The notes under the pieces are model-generated. The model searched no databases, was not told the origin of the DNA, and saw only the letters and a program-made list of their open reading frames with translations. A DNA stretch of 64,000 bases, taken from an uncultured Poribacteria bacterium. Its GTDB lineage: Bacteria > Poribacteria > WGA-4E > WGA-3G. A program made the position numbers and the translations under genes. The stretch spans positions 4,582,506 to 4,646,505 of the forward strand of contig OX638316.1 of assembly GCA_951812525.1 (NCBI GenBank), given 5' to 3'. Shown piece after piece: positions 41,080-51,113 of this stretch (the stretch's first letter is position 1; every line of letters starts with the position of its first letter).

Positions 41080-42636
41080 CTATCCGCTGAAGACATCCTC
41101 GCTTAGCATCCGATTGTGCAATGCAACCACTTCATCAGGGATCGTCATATCGTCGGTCGGTTTTGGAATAACACCGGGATCCGGTGGGATAACGGGCCGG
41201 ATAATTTTCATTTCGAGCTGTTCGCGTGCGTCCATCATCCAACCGAAGCCCCGGAAGATGTATGTCAACAGTGTTCTATCGGTTTCGTGGATGTCCAGTC
41301 CTTCTTGGACAGACCACCCACCAAAGTCGGTGTTCGGTGTTAGACGAAGCGGAGGCTGGTCTTCACGTCCGGGTCGGATAAACCCTTCTACGAAAGCGAG
41401 TTGATAAATTCGCTGTGCGATACTTAACCGCTTCCTCTGCGCATCGTTGAGTTGAATATCGCCGTTATCAACAGCCTCTAAGAAAGGATTGAAATAGATG
41501 GCAGGCCTTGGATCTTGCTGGATTTCATCGGAACGTCCAGCAGCGGCGATTTCTGGATGTCCAAAGGTTGGGAGCGCAGTCAACATCCGTTCTTGAATTG
41601 CGGCTTCAAGGGCATCGTCATCCAGTGATTCAATTTGGTTAATAAACGCTGTCATATCGTGAATTGCGCCGAAATGCCGATTCCCATCTAAAGTCATCTG
41701 CGAGGCGACAAAAAAGTCGGAGACAGCACCGGTGTGCATAGTTGCAAGATAACGTGCGACGACGTTGGAACCCGCGGAACCGTGGTGTGTCTGTATGATA
41801 CCCATCCGTTCGAGGATATACGCCTCAGTAGGAGTTGCCTCTCGTCCCAAGAGCAGGCTATATGAAGTTTGGAAGGCAGTCTTTCCGCTTTTCTCGTGTT
41901 CAGTGATGAGGTCGTTCGCTCGCATTGCGAGGACTTGCGGATGTAGTGCGTTGTTATCTCTGAGTTGATGCCGCATGTAAGTAGAGACGGTTCCTACGGC
42001 GACATTCTCCATGTGTGTTTCTATAAGTTCGGAGAGAAGCTCACCGGGATCTCTTGTGCCGGTAATTCCCTTTTGATCTGGATTACTGAGTTTACGGAGT
42101 GTTGAAAAGTGTTGAATGACAGCTTCGGGACCGGCATCTGGGAAGGCTTTAACAAATTCTGCGACCTGATTGATGAGGCGCTGATTCCCTGCGAGACTTT
42201 CTCTGCGCGCTGTCGTGATCTCATAAAATTTTCTATCTATTAGTTCTGTTAGCGCGGCTTCTTCATCGTTTCCATCTGTACCTGTCTCAGGTCTTCTACC
42301 GAAAAGCCCTACGAAGATGACATAGGCAGGACTCAGCTGGTCTGTGATAATTTCACTCTCAGTCACAATACCGCGAATGGCAAAACTACGGATGTTCAAT
42401 GTCATCTGAGTGCCAGCGCAGTCAACTGCGGTTTTGTGCAGTGCCGGATTCGCGAAAACAGTTGTAGATTGGGGCATTGAACTGAAACTGTTGAGGACTG
42501 CTACAATGTTATCCTCGCCTAATTCAGCTGCTCTGTTTAAGGCATCCGTTACTGGGGCATACACTGAGGCTTCAGGCATCTCAGACAGGATTTTTTGAAC
42601 CGCTGCTACCTGCTTCGCCTCCAAATTCTTATTCAA
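41080..42636 (-). CDS. Divergent citrate synthase-like protein (518 aa)
   Basis: TTG start with GAAGGAG eight bases upstream and no better start. The first 170 residues are specific to it. From about 210 the citrate synthase order appears: the segment GIIQTHHGSAGSNVVARYLA (His 285 region), HFGAIHDMTAFINQIESL (usually GGANE region), PTFGHPEI with DPRP (His 360; usual FGHxVY and DPR), and TPNTDFGGWSVQEGL (Asp 437, usually NVDFYSG). The catalytic His-His-Asp triad therefore seems kept, while surrounding residues are far from canonical. It would join acetyl-CoA and oxaloacetate or a related 2-oxo acid. The neighbour icd supports a TCA role. The extra N-terminus is unusual. Confidence 0.65.
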   Translation of the reverse strand: MNKNLEAKQVAAVQKILSEMPEASVYAPVTDALNRAAELGEDNIVAVLNSFSSMPQSTTVFANPALHKTAVDCAGTQMTLNIRSFAIRGIVTESEIITDQLSPAYVIFVGLFGRRPETGTDGNDEEAALTELIDRKFYEITTARRESLAGNQRLINQVAEFVKAFPDAGPEAVIQHFSTLRKLSNPDQKGITGTRDPGELLSELIETHMENVAVGTVSTYMRHQLRDNNALHPQVLAMRANDLITEHEKSGKTAFQTSYSLLLGREATPTEAYILERMGIIQTHHGSAGSNVVARYLATMHTGAVSDFFVASQMTLDGNRHFGAIHDMTAFINQIESLDDDALEAAIQERMLTALPTFGHPEIAAAGRSDEIQQDPRPAIYFNPFLEAVDNGDIQLNDAQRKRLSIAQRIYQLAFVEGFIRPGREDQPPLRLTPNTDFGGWSVQEGLDIHETDRTLLTYIFRGFGWMMDAREQLEMKIIRPVIPPDPGVIPKPTDDMTIPDEVVALHNRMLSEDVFSG

Positions 42637-42806
42637 AATGAGTTCTCCTTCGTTGACTTTTTATCTTTACCAGTAAGTTTATCTTGCAAACTTCGCTAAA
42701 ATTCTAAAGCGTCTGGATCCGCACAACACCTTTTACAATGGGGCGGGTGAAGCGATTCAGATTCTGTTGAAAAAGTTTCGGGCTGGCTATTTTAAAACCT
42801 TAAAAT

Positions 42807-42835
42807 ATTTTAGCAAAATTATTTTTAAAAGTCAA
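42807..42835 (-). promoter_or_regulatory. Promoter of the citrate synthase-like gene
   Basis: Read on the minus strand: TTGACT (42835-42830), a 17-base A/T-rich spacer, TAAAAT (42812-42807). About 170 bases precede the TTG start. Confidence 0.65.
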
Positions 42836-42931
42836 GATAAAAGTTTGATTAGTTTTCAGTTCTGAGTATATCAGCGGTCAGCTCTACGCATTGTCTGAAT
42901 CAGAATTTTCAGGATTAGAGGATTTAATGCC

Positions 42932-43161
42932 TGAAAAATTTGACTTGCAGTGTGATCGTAGGTTGGATAGAGCCGCAAATGACCAAAACCCCACAGTTTA
43001 TCAGAAAAATCTGAAACTTCAATGACACGTTTAGGAAAATAGACGCAGCGAAACCCAACAACAAAACGAGGCACACCTGAGAATCTATCAGGTTTACAAC
43101 ATACACGCTTATGTCGAACTCACGTTAAATAACGTTAATCCATGAAAAATTTGACTTGCAG
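42932..43161 (+). repeat. 19-bp direct repeat carrying a -35 box
   Basis: TGAAAAATTTGACTTGCAG stands at 42932-42950 and again at 43143-43161, 211 bases apart. Both contain TTGACT; the second heads the BMC promoter, the first is followed by TGGATA 18 bases on and could be a second promoter. Confidence 0.6.
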
Positions 43162-43181
43162 AAATGCGGATTTTGTAGTAT
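43151..43181 (+). promoter_or_regulatory. Promoter of the BMC locus
   Basis: TTGACT (43151-43156), 19-base spacer, TAGTAT (43176-43181). The leader to the shell gene is about 130 bases and includes a small coding frame. Confidence 0.55.
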
Positions 43182-43199
43182 CATAATTAAGGAGCGTAT

Positions 43200-43217
43200 A
43201 TGATTAAGAGGACTTAG
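43200..43217 (+). other. Five-codon leader reading frame (MIKRT)
   Basis: ATG ATT AAG AGG ACT TAG, with AAGGAG six bases upstream. It lies in the mRNA leader of the BMC shell gene. It could act in translation or attenuation control, but no paired hairpins were shown. Confidence 0.3.
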
Positions 43218-43314
43218 CGCGTACCGACCCTCTGGCAGAATTACAAACAGACATCAGTGGTACGCTGCACGGTGCCTCGCATTCTATTTTTTTACAGATA
43301 AGGAGCTTAGCTAC

Positions 43315-43608
43315 ATGAGCAACGAAGCATTAGGAATGGTTGAAACACGCGGACTTGTTGGCGCGGTTGAAGCTGCCGACACTATGGTGAAAGCAGCGAA
43401 CGTCAAGTTGATTGGAAAAGAGACGGTCGGTGGCGGTTTTGTCACTGTTATGGTTCGCGGAGATGTCGGTGCGGTACAAGCTGCGACAGATGCTGGCGCA
43501 GAAGCGGCAAAAGCAGTCGGCGAATTAGTGTCGGTGCATGTCATTCCTCGCCCACATTCAGATGTGGAAGCCATTCTCGACGGGAATCCGAGCAAAAGCA
43601 GCAAATAA
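43315..43608 (+). CDS. BMC-H shell protein (PduA/EutM-like)
   Basis: ATG with AAGGAG twelve bases upstream. The product is one BMC domain: [84 protein letters not shown]. This matches hexamer-forming shell proteins through MVETxGLVGAIEAADxMVKAANV and VRGDVGAV. The pore loop region is TVGGGF... Shell hexamers form the facets of a protein organelle. Only one shell gene is found here and no BMC-P vertex protein, so other shell genes must be elsewhere. The aldehyde dehydrogenase follows on the same strand. Confidence 0.93.
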   Translation: MSNEALGMVETRGLVGAVEAADTMVKAANVKLIGKETVGGGFVTVMVRGDVGAVQAATDAGAEAAKAVGELVSVHVIPRPHSDVEAILDGNPSKSSK

Positions 43609-43769
43609 AAAGGCATTGTAGGGTGACGGATGGCTCTCGTGCCTCAGCCCTACACCGCTTAGCAGAGAACATATTCACATCACCACGGGGTTTATAGTAT
43701 GGACCTGTGGGTGGTTTCAGCATGTGTTCCCGCTCGCGCGCCCTGCGCGATGAGGTACTGGAGGGCTGA

Positions 43770-45197
43770 ATGGCACAAATTGACGAAAAACAGATTGAAG
43801 AAATTGTTTCTCAAGTCTTGAGAACTTTGCAACAGAATGGACCCGTAACAGCACAACCGGCAGTATCTACGGGTGCGAATTCTTCTCGTGCGGGTGTTTT
43901 TGGCACAACCGCAGAAGCGATTGCTGCTGCGAAAACGGCACAGGCAGCACTCGTCAAACTCGGATTCGCCAAAAGACGGGAGATTATCGAAGCGATTAAA
44001 GAGACCTCTCTTGCTAACGCTAAACGCCTCGCTGATCTCGCCGTACAAGATACAAACATGGGTAATGCCGCACACAAGGTAATGAAAAATGAGGGTGCCG
44101 TGACACTCTCACCCGGTGTAGATGACCTACTGTCAGAGGCAGTCTCAGGGGATACTGGGACACTTCTCATTGAATACGTCCCCTACGGCGTTATCAACTC
44201 AATTACTCCTACCACCAATCCGACTTCGACGGTGATTAACCACGCGATTATAATGGTATCGGCAGGAAATGCCGTTGTGTTTAGTCCGCATCCAAATGCC
44301 CGCGACTGCACCGAAGAGACGATGCATGTTATTAACGAAGCGATTGTAAAGGCGGGCGGTCCGGCGAATCTGCTTACCTCTGTTGCGAACGCGAGCTTGC
44401 GGACAGCCAAAGAAATTATGGAACACCCCGATATCGCGATGCTCGTCGCCACCGGCGGTGCTTCGGTCGTGAGAGCTGCGTTATCAAGTGGGAAAAAGAC
44501 GGTTGCCGCTGGTCCTGGAAATCCACCAGCGATTATCGACGAAACCGCTGAGATCCAAGAAGCAGCAAAACACGTTATCGCGGGTACCAGCTTCGACAAT
44601 AACCTACTCTGTATCGGCGAAAAAGCACTATTTGTTATTGACACCGTGGCGAATGAAACAGTTCGGGAACTCACGCAGAACGGTGGACATCTGCTGAATG
44701 CAAGCCAACGCGAGGCATTAGAAGCGGTCGTTACGGAAAAAGGAGAGTCGAATAAAGAATATATCGGCAAAGATGCGACGACTATTTTAAATGCTGCGGG
44801 TATCACGGCACCAGCAGGGACGGTTGTGATTGTCGTAGAAGTCCCAGCAGACCACGGATTTGTCATCAACGAATACCTGATGCCGATCCTTCCGGTCGTT
44901 CGCTGCCGAGATTTCGATGAGGCATTGACAGGCGCAGTCAGAGCAGAAGGTGGACGCGGACACACAGCAGTACTCCACACAAACAATACCAAGCGTATCA
45001 CACAATTCACGAAAGCGATGGATTGCTCTGTTACGGTTATCAACGCTCCATCTTACGCATCTTGTGGACTAGAAGGCGAAGGCTACTTAGCAATGACTAT
45101 CGCCGGTCCGACAGGCGAAGGATTCACCCGCCCACGCACCTTTACACGTCAGAGACGGTTAACACTCGCAAACAATTTATCAGCACATACCCTGTGA
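43770..45197 (+). CDS. CoA-acylating aldehyde dehydrogenase, BMC cargo (EutE/PduP-like)
   Basis: ATG start. The first 18 residues form an amphipathic helix (EKQIEEIVSQVLRTLQQ), then a Thr/Pro/Ala linker: this is the kind of encapsulation peptide that targets cargo into a BMC. The catalytic part runs from AIAAAKTAQAALVKLGFAKRREII and has VPYGVINSITPTTNPTSTVINHAI, VVFSPHPNARDCTEETM, LVATGGASVVRAALSSGKKTVAAGPGNPPAI, and FDNNLLCIGEKALFVID with the nucleophile Cys. This order is typical of EutE/PduP, which make acyl-CoA from aldehydes with NAD and CoA. It is paired with the shell gene. An enzyme that makes the aldehyde is not in the window. Confidence 0.92.
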   Translation: MAQIDEKQIEEIVSQVLRTLQQNGPVTAQPAVSTGANSSRAGVFGTTAEAIAAAKTAQAALVKLGFAKRREIIEAIKETSLANAKRLADLAVQDTNMGNAAHKVMKNEGAVTLSPGVDDLLSEAVSGDTGTLLIEYVPYGVINSITPTTNPTSTVINHAIIMVSAGNAVVFSPHPNARDCTEETMHVINEAIVKAGGPANLLTSVANASLRTAKEIMEHPDIAMLVATGGASVVRAALSSGKKTVAAGPGNPPAIIDETAEIQEAAKHVIAGTSFDNNLLCIGEKALFVIDTVANETVRELTQNGGHLLNASQREALEAVVTEKGESNKEYIGKDATTILNAAGITAPAGTVVIVVEVPADHGFVINEYLMPILPVVRCRDFDEALTGAVRAEGGRGHTAVLHTNNTKRITQFTKAMDCSVTVINAPSYASCGLEGEGYLAMTIAGPTGEGFTRPRTFTRQRRLTLANNLSAHTL

Positions 45198-45213
45198 CGC
45201 AAATAGTTTGACC

Positions 45214-45240
45214 TGCGGCAGGTCGTGCCGCATATTCTTT
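45214..45240 (+). terminator. Terminator of the BMC locus
   Basis: TGCGGCA, loop GGTCG, TGCCGCA, then TATTCTTTT. An overlapping GACCTGC/GCAGGTC dyad at 45210-45224 offers a competing fold. Confidence 0.75.
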
Positions 45241-45243
45241 TAG

Positions 45244-47277
<2,034 letters not shown>

Positions 47278-47295
47278 CTGCTCGACGATTTGCAG

Positions 47296-47988
47296 CTACC
47301 CGCTCATCTGTTCCTCGGACGCTTTGTAATAAGCACATGATGTCCGTAAACGGCACTCTTGACAGTTCGGCGTTCTCTTATGACATACTCTTGCACCGTG
47401 TCCAACAATCAACGCATGATATTCGTTGAAGAGATCGACATCGTGAGGGAGATTATCCATAAATAGGGCGCGGAGTTTGGCATAATCGTAGTTCCCCTCA
47501 ACCCACCCTAATCGCGAGAAAAGTCTATAGGTATACGAATCAACGACGAAACTCGGTTTTCCAGCGGCGTAGAGGATAATTGTATCCGCTGTTTCGGGAC
47601 CGACGCCGTAGATGGAGAGCAGTTCTTCACGTAATTCGGGGACATCTTGTGTAAACATGAGGGGCATGGGACGTGCTTTGATATGTTCCACAAATGCGCG
47701 CACCTTCTGCGCCTTCATTCGGAAATAACGCGACGGTCGGAGGAGGCGTTCCAAAGCAGATTGGCTGACAGAATCTATCTCTTCTGGTGTAAAAGCACCC
47801 GCAGCTCTGAGATTGTCCAACGCTTTTTCTACATTGCGCCAAGATGTGGCTTGGGTTAGAATTGCACCGAGTGCCACTTCAAACGGTGTATCGGCGGGCC
47901 ACCACTTACGGTGTCCGTGTTGTGCGAGAAGTTGATTATAGAGTGAAAATAACTTATCAGTAAGATTGCCTTTAGTCAGAATTTGCAT
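47296..47988 (-). CDS. Endonuclease III-related HhH-GPD glycosylase with 4Fe-4S cluster
   Basis: The 230-aa product has ALGAILTQATSWRNVEKALDNL near the start, the HhH motif LLSIYGVGPETADTIILYAAGKPSFVVDSYTYRLFSRLGW with the catalytic Asp in VVDSYT and no Lys in the usual GKT slot (reads GPETAD), and a C-terminal cluster motif CHKRTPNCQECRLRTSC (C-x6-C-x2-C-x5-C). The absence of the catalytic Lys suggests a monofunctional glycosylase of the EndoIII-related (MBD4/MIG-like) branch. It would remove damaged or mispaired bases. Convergent with ligA, 18 bases apart. The divergent gene starts only about 40 bases away. Confidence 0.82.
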   Translation of the reverse strand: MQILTKGNLTDKLFSLYNQLLAQHGHRKWWPADTPFEVALGAILTQATSWRNVEKALDNLRAAGAFTPEEIDSVSQSALERLLRPSRYFRMKAQKVRAFVEHIKARPMPLMFTQDVPELREELLSIYGVGPETADTIILYAAGKPSFVVDSYTYRLFSRLGWVEGNYDYAKLRALFMDNLPHDVDLFNEYHALIVGHGARVCHKRTPNCQECRLRTSCAYYKASEEQMSG

Positions 47989-48024
47989 TCGAGCGAGTCC
48001 TCAACGCAGGAAAAAAGGAAAATT

Positions 48025-48903
48025 ATGGATTTAAGTTTCAGCACAAGCACCGGCAACGGCGGATGGAACCTTGCCGAATGCGCAGCGTGGGCGAAAGCCA
48101 ACGGGTTTGACGCAATCCGTCCGAACGCCACTGGCGTTTTTGAACCGAGTTCGATTATACAATCCGGGGCAGAAGAAGTCAAGGAAATTTTGAGTACCAA
48201 TGACATCTATCTCGCTGCCGTAACATCCCACTGTAACCTGCTTGACGACGACGAAGAGACACGCGAAAACGCACGCGATGCACTCATGCAAGCGATTGAA
48301 GCGACACACATCCTCGGTGCCCCTGTATTGGTAACCTATGCTGGTAGTGCCGTCGGATGGCACTTTTATGGACAGTTCTCTTCAGAGCCCGGTAACCCTG
48401 GCGATAGGTCAGTTGAACTCGTTGGGCGATTCAAGGAGATGTGGACACCTGTTATCCGTTTTGCCGAGGAGAAAAACGTCCAAGTCGCATTAGACTGTGC
48501 CGTGCGGATGGGCAATATCGCTTGTAATCCTGAAATGTGGGAGCGTATTCTTGATGCGATTCCATCGGATTCGCTGGGGTTGTCCTGCGATCCGTCCCAT
48601 TGGCTATGGATGGGCATTTTACCGGCTGAAGATGCTATCCGTATGTTCAACGGCAAATGGTATTACGCAGACGTGAAAGATTGCGAAATTAGCCCGCAGA
48701 TGAAGTTTCGGCAAGGCATTATCGGGAACTGGTGGTGGCAATACCGTGTGCCCGGACGCGGTCAATTGAATTGGGGAACTATCACTGGGGCATTGCAGGA
48801 ATCCGGCTACGATTACGTACTTTGTGTTGAAAACGAGGATCGCGGTGCACCTGGGTTAGACGGTTTTGCGCTTGGTGGTAGGTATCTTCGGCAATTTCTG
48901 TAG
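48025..48903 (+). CDS. Sugar phosphate isomerase/epimerase-family TIM-barrel protein (292 aa)
   Basis: ATG 48025 has AAAAAGGAAAATT upstream; a longer frame from 47983 overlaps the divergent gene. Xylose-isomerase-like barrel: LSFSTSTGNGGWNLAECAAWAKANGFDAIRP, DIYLAAVTSHCNLLDDDEE, APVLVTYAGSAVGWHFYG, NVQVALDCAVRMGNIACNPEMWERILDAI, LGLSCDPSHWLWMGI (metal Asp/His), WYYADVKDCEI (His replaced by Asp/Lys) and YDYVLCVENEDRG (metal Glu). By family it isomerises a sugar or inositol derivative using a divalent metal. The divergent start with the endonuclease III gene leaves little space for promoters. Confidence 0.8.
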   Translation: MDLSFSTSTGNGGWNLAECAAWAKANGFDAIRPNATGVFEPSSIIQSGAEEVKEILSTNDIYLAAVTSHCNLLDDDEETRENARDALMQAIEATHILGAPVLVTYAGSAVGWHFYGQFSSEPGNPGDRSVELVGRFKEMWTPVIRFAEEKNVQVALDCAVRMGNIACNPEMWERILDAIPSDSLGLSCDPSHWLWMGILPAEDAIRMFNGKWYYADVKDCEISPQMKFRQGIIGNWWWQYRVPGRGQLNWGTITGALQESGYDYVLCVENEDRGAPGLDGFALGGRYLRQFL

Positions 48904-48936
48904 TTGGCAGTCAGCGGTCAGCAGTCAGCGGTCAGC
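48902..48936. repeat. Heptamer repeat array (5 units)
   Basis: AGTTGGC, AGTCAGC, GGTCAGC, AGTCAGC and GGTCAGC in exact 7-base register, directly after the isomerase stop. It is followed by GCGATTGGGAAATCGC, a short hairpin. Confidence 0.75.
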
Positions 48937-49065
48937 AAGAGTCGCGATTGGGAAATCGCCCCTACAGAATAATTCAGTCTTCTATACACCTACTTCTTGA
49001 AATTGATTATAATATATGCTAACCTACAATTACATCCTGAAACTGCACGAAACGGTGGATAACAA

Positions 49066-50127
49066 ATGGTAAAGCAACTACAACCGAAATCACATCGAAT
49101 TGCGATTCTTGCCGAAGGCTCCTTCGGTATACTTGAATCGAAAACTGCCACAGTTCTCGTGCGTTATCTCCCTGACAACGTGGTTGCAGTCATTGATAGC
49201 GATAACGTAGGGCGAGATGTTAGTGAAGTGATTGAGATTGGCAAAGGCATCCCAGTTGTCCGTGATCTCGCCGAGGCGATGCGGTTTAACCCGACGATGC
49301 TTGCTCTCGGTATAGCACCACCCGGTGGGGAACTACCACCTGCATGGCACTCAATCCTTCACGAAGCGATACAGAACGGTCTTCACATCATGAGCGGACT
49401 TCACAAATTTCTGAGTGAAGATGTGGAACTGTCCGAAATGGCTGAAGCAAACGATGTTCTTCTATGGGATGCGCGAAAACCGCCTGCTAATCTGCCGGTC
49501 GCGACGTGTAAAGCCGCTGATGTCGATGCGACTGTTATCCTGACTGTGGGTTCAGACTGCCGCGTCGGTAAAATGCTATCTGGTATAGAGGTCACACGTG
49601 CTGCACAAGCGCGAGGGGTTAACATAGAGTTCTGTCCGACAGGGCAAAACGGGATCATGGTATGGGGTTGGGGCATTGCGATAGACGCTGTCGTCTCAGA
49701 TTTCACTGCGGGTGCAGCAGAAGAGATTGTGCTTGAAGGTGCCAAAAACCATGAGCTGCTGATCGTTGAAGGGCAGGGGTCGTTGGTACATCCGGGGTAT
49801 TCGGGAGTAACGTTAAGCCTGCTCCACGGGAGTCTACCGGACGCGATGATCTTCTGTCATCAGCCTTCACGGGATACGGTCGCTCGGTACACGGTTCCGT
49901 TACCGTCGGTGCCTGAGATGATAGCACAGTATGAAGCGATGGCTGCACCGATAAAACCCTCCAAAGTGGTCGGACTAGCGTTGAATTGTTTTGATTTGTC
50001 TGATGCCGAGGCACGTGAAGCGGTTCGTCAAGCAGAGGAAGAGACCGGACTCCCTGCGACGGATGTCGTGAGGTTCGGTGCCGATAAACTGGTTGATGTT
50101 GTTCAGAAGGTGCACGCAGAAAAATAG
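49066..50127 (+). CDS. DUF1611-family protein with P-loop (353 aa)
   Basis: ATG start. N-terminal Rossmann-like part: HRIAILAEGSFGILESKTATVLVRYLPDNVVAVIDSDNVGRDV, LALGIAPPGGELPPAWHSILHEAIQNGLHIMSGLHKFL. The C-terminal part has a P-loop TVGSDCRVGKMLSGIEVTRAAQARG and FCPTGQNGIMVWGWGIAIDAVVSDFTAGAAE, then HELLIVEGQGSLVHPGYSGVTLSLLHGSLPDAMIF. This is the complete DUF1611 layout; family members such as DgcN act on D-glutamate (N-acetylation) in D-amino-acid catabolism. I cannot decide the substrate here. It lies 41 bases before a PhyH gene and may share its mRNA. Confidence 0.82.
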   Translation: MVKQLQPKSHRIAILAEGSFGILESKTATVLVRYLPDNVVAVIDSDNVGRDVSEVIEIGKGIPVVRDLAEAMRFNPTMLALGIAPPGGELPPAWHSILHEAIQNGLHIMSGLHKFLSEDVELSEMAEANDVLLWDARKPPANLPVATCKAADVDATVILTVGSDCRVGKMLSGIEVTRAAQARGVNIEFCPTGQNGIMVWGWGIAIDAVVSDFTAGAAEEIVLEGAKNHELLIVEGQGSLVHPGYSGVTLSLLHGSLPDAMIFCHQPSRDTVARYTVPLPSVPEMIAQYEAMAAPIKPSKVVGLALNCFDLSDAEAREAVRQAEEETGLPATDVVRFGADKLVDVVQKVHAEK

Positions 50128-50168
50128 CAAGGAACCAATGTGATAGCATTATAGGAGATGCGAAACCC

Positions 50169-50969
50169 ATGACTGATGAAGAAAAATTTCGATTTGACTT
50201 ATCTGGATTCCTTGTCCGTCCGGCGATCCTCGAACGCGATGAAGTAGAGGCAATCGTTGAACAGATTAAACAGATACACCACAATCCAGAGTCTTTGCCG
50301 CCGGAACACCGCGCCGTGCCGGGCGGTCCTGCGAGTGTCCTAATTGACCATCCCAAAGTACTTGATGTCTTGCACGAGATCATCGGACCGGAGGTCCGGA
50401 TGGAGAACTGCTTTTCTGTCTGGCGCGAAAAAGGGCAGGAACACGGTGGACTCCACGGTGGTGGACCGCAACAGGCGGATCCGATTTTCGGATATCGCGT
50501 CAATAACGGCAGGATCCATGCCGGAATGGTGCGTGTCGTCTTTGAACTAACGGACATTTCCAAGAAGGACGGAGCAACCCACTTCATAGCGGGGAGTCAC
50601 AAATCTAACTTCCCCATGCATCCCGATCACATGTCATTAGAAGAAGGCAAACGGAGTCCGTTCCTGATGAACTACGAATGCCCTGCAGGGAGTGCAATTT
50701 TCTTCACAGAAAACCTGTGTCATGCTGGTCCAGTATGGCAGCGGGATACACCGCGCGTTGCGGTGCTAAATGCTTACGCGCATCTGGCGACGCACTGGCA
50801 TCGTTTGCGAATTCCGCCCGAAGTACTTTTAGGCTTACCTCGCGAAAAGCAGGTGTACTTCCGCGAACCGTGGATTGCTGATTTCCGCACGCGTCCGGCA
50901 ACAATTAACACGATTGATCGGTTTCTGAACAACGACGAACCGCCTGTTAATACCGATACTAAGCCGTGA
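50169..50969 (+). CDS. PhyH-family non-heme iron protein with HxG motif (266 aa)
   Basis: ATG start. FRFDLSGFLVRPAILERDEVEAIV at the N-terminus and RMENCFSVWREKGQEHGGLHGGG in the middle: at the usual HxD site it reads H96-G97-G98, so the carboxylate ligand is missing. The core VRVVFELTDISKKDGATHFIAGSHKSNFP and the distal LCHAGPVWQRDTPRVAVLNAYAH (H185, R196) are kept. As with the gene at 14879, loss of the Asp next to the first His is the hallmark of halide-binding Fe/2-oxoglutarate halogenases, but a catalytically dead or differently ligated protein is possible. A palindrome and a terminator follow. Confidence 0.8.
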   Translation: MTDEEKFRFDLSGFLVRPAILERDEVEAIVEQIKQIHHNPESLPPEHRAVPGGPASVLIDHPKVLDVLHEIIGPEVRMENCFSVWREKGQEHGGLHGGGPQQADPIFGYRVNNGRIHAGMVRVVFELTDISKKDGATHFIAGSHKSNFPMHPDHMSLEEGKRSPFLMNYECPAGSAIFFTENLCHAGPVWQRDTPRVAVLNAYAHLATHWHRLRIPPEVLLGLPREKQVYFREPWIADFRTRPATINTIDRFLNNDEPPVNTDTKP

Positions 50970-51005
50970 TGAGATAGTTATCTGATATGCCTTTAAATAA
51001 ATAGA

Positions 51006-51074
51006 GGCGAGGTTTGTAAACCTCGCCAGCAATTATAGAAACGTTGCGTAAGGGCGGAGTTTGTCTCCGCCCTT
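51006..51074 (+). terminator. Palindrome and terminator after the PhyH gene
   Basis: First GGCGAGGTTT/AAACCTCGCC (51006-51027) around GT, then AAGGGCGGAG/CTCCGCCCTT (51050-51074) around TTTGT, followed by GTTGAATTTTTG. The second looks like a terminator for the DUF1611-PhyH pair; the first resembles the dispersed GGCGAGG elements. Confidence 0.7.
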
Positions 51075-51113
51075 GTTGAATTTTTGAGAACTGGAATGCA
51101 GCGGAATTCAGTA

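Larger units (their letters stand above)
42637..43314. other. Divergent control region between citrate synthase-like gene and BMC locus
   Basis: No large gene in 678 bases. It holds strong promoters in both directions, a heptamer-like stretch (42851-42883: AGTTTTC, AGTTCTG, AGTATAT, CAGCGGT), a 19-bp direct repeat and a five-codon leader frame, all listed separately. Confidence 0.6.

Noticed and set aside
44183-45043. 286-residue minus-strand open frame opposite the aldehyde dehydrogenase
   Set aside because: Long but antisense to a clearly real gene, with no protein-family features.
49703-50587. 294-residue minus-strand frame opposite DUF1611 and PhyH genes
   Set aside because: Spans two real genes on the other strand and their gap; Ser/Pro/Arg-rich shadow composition.
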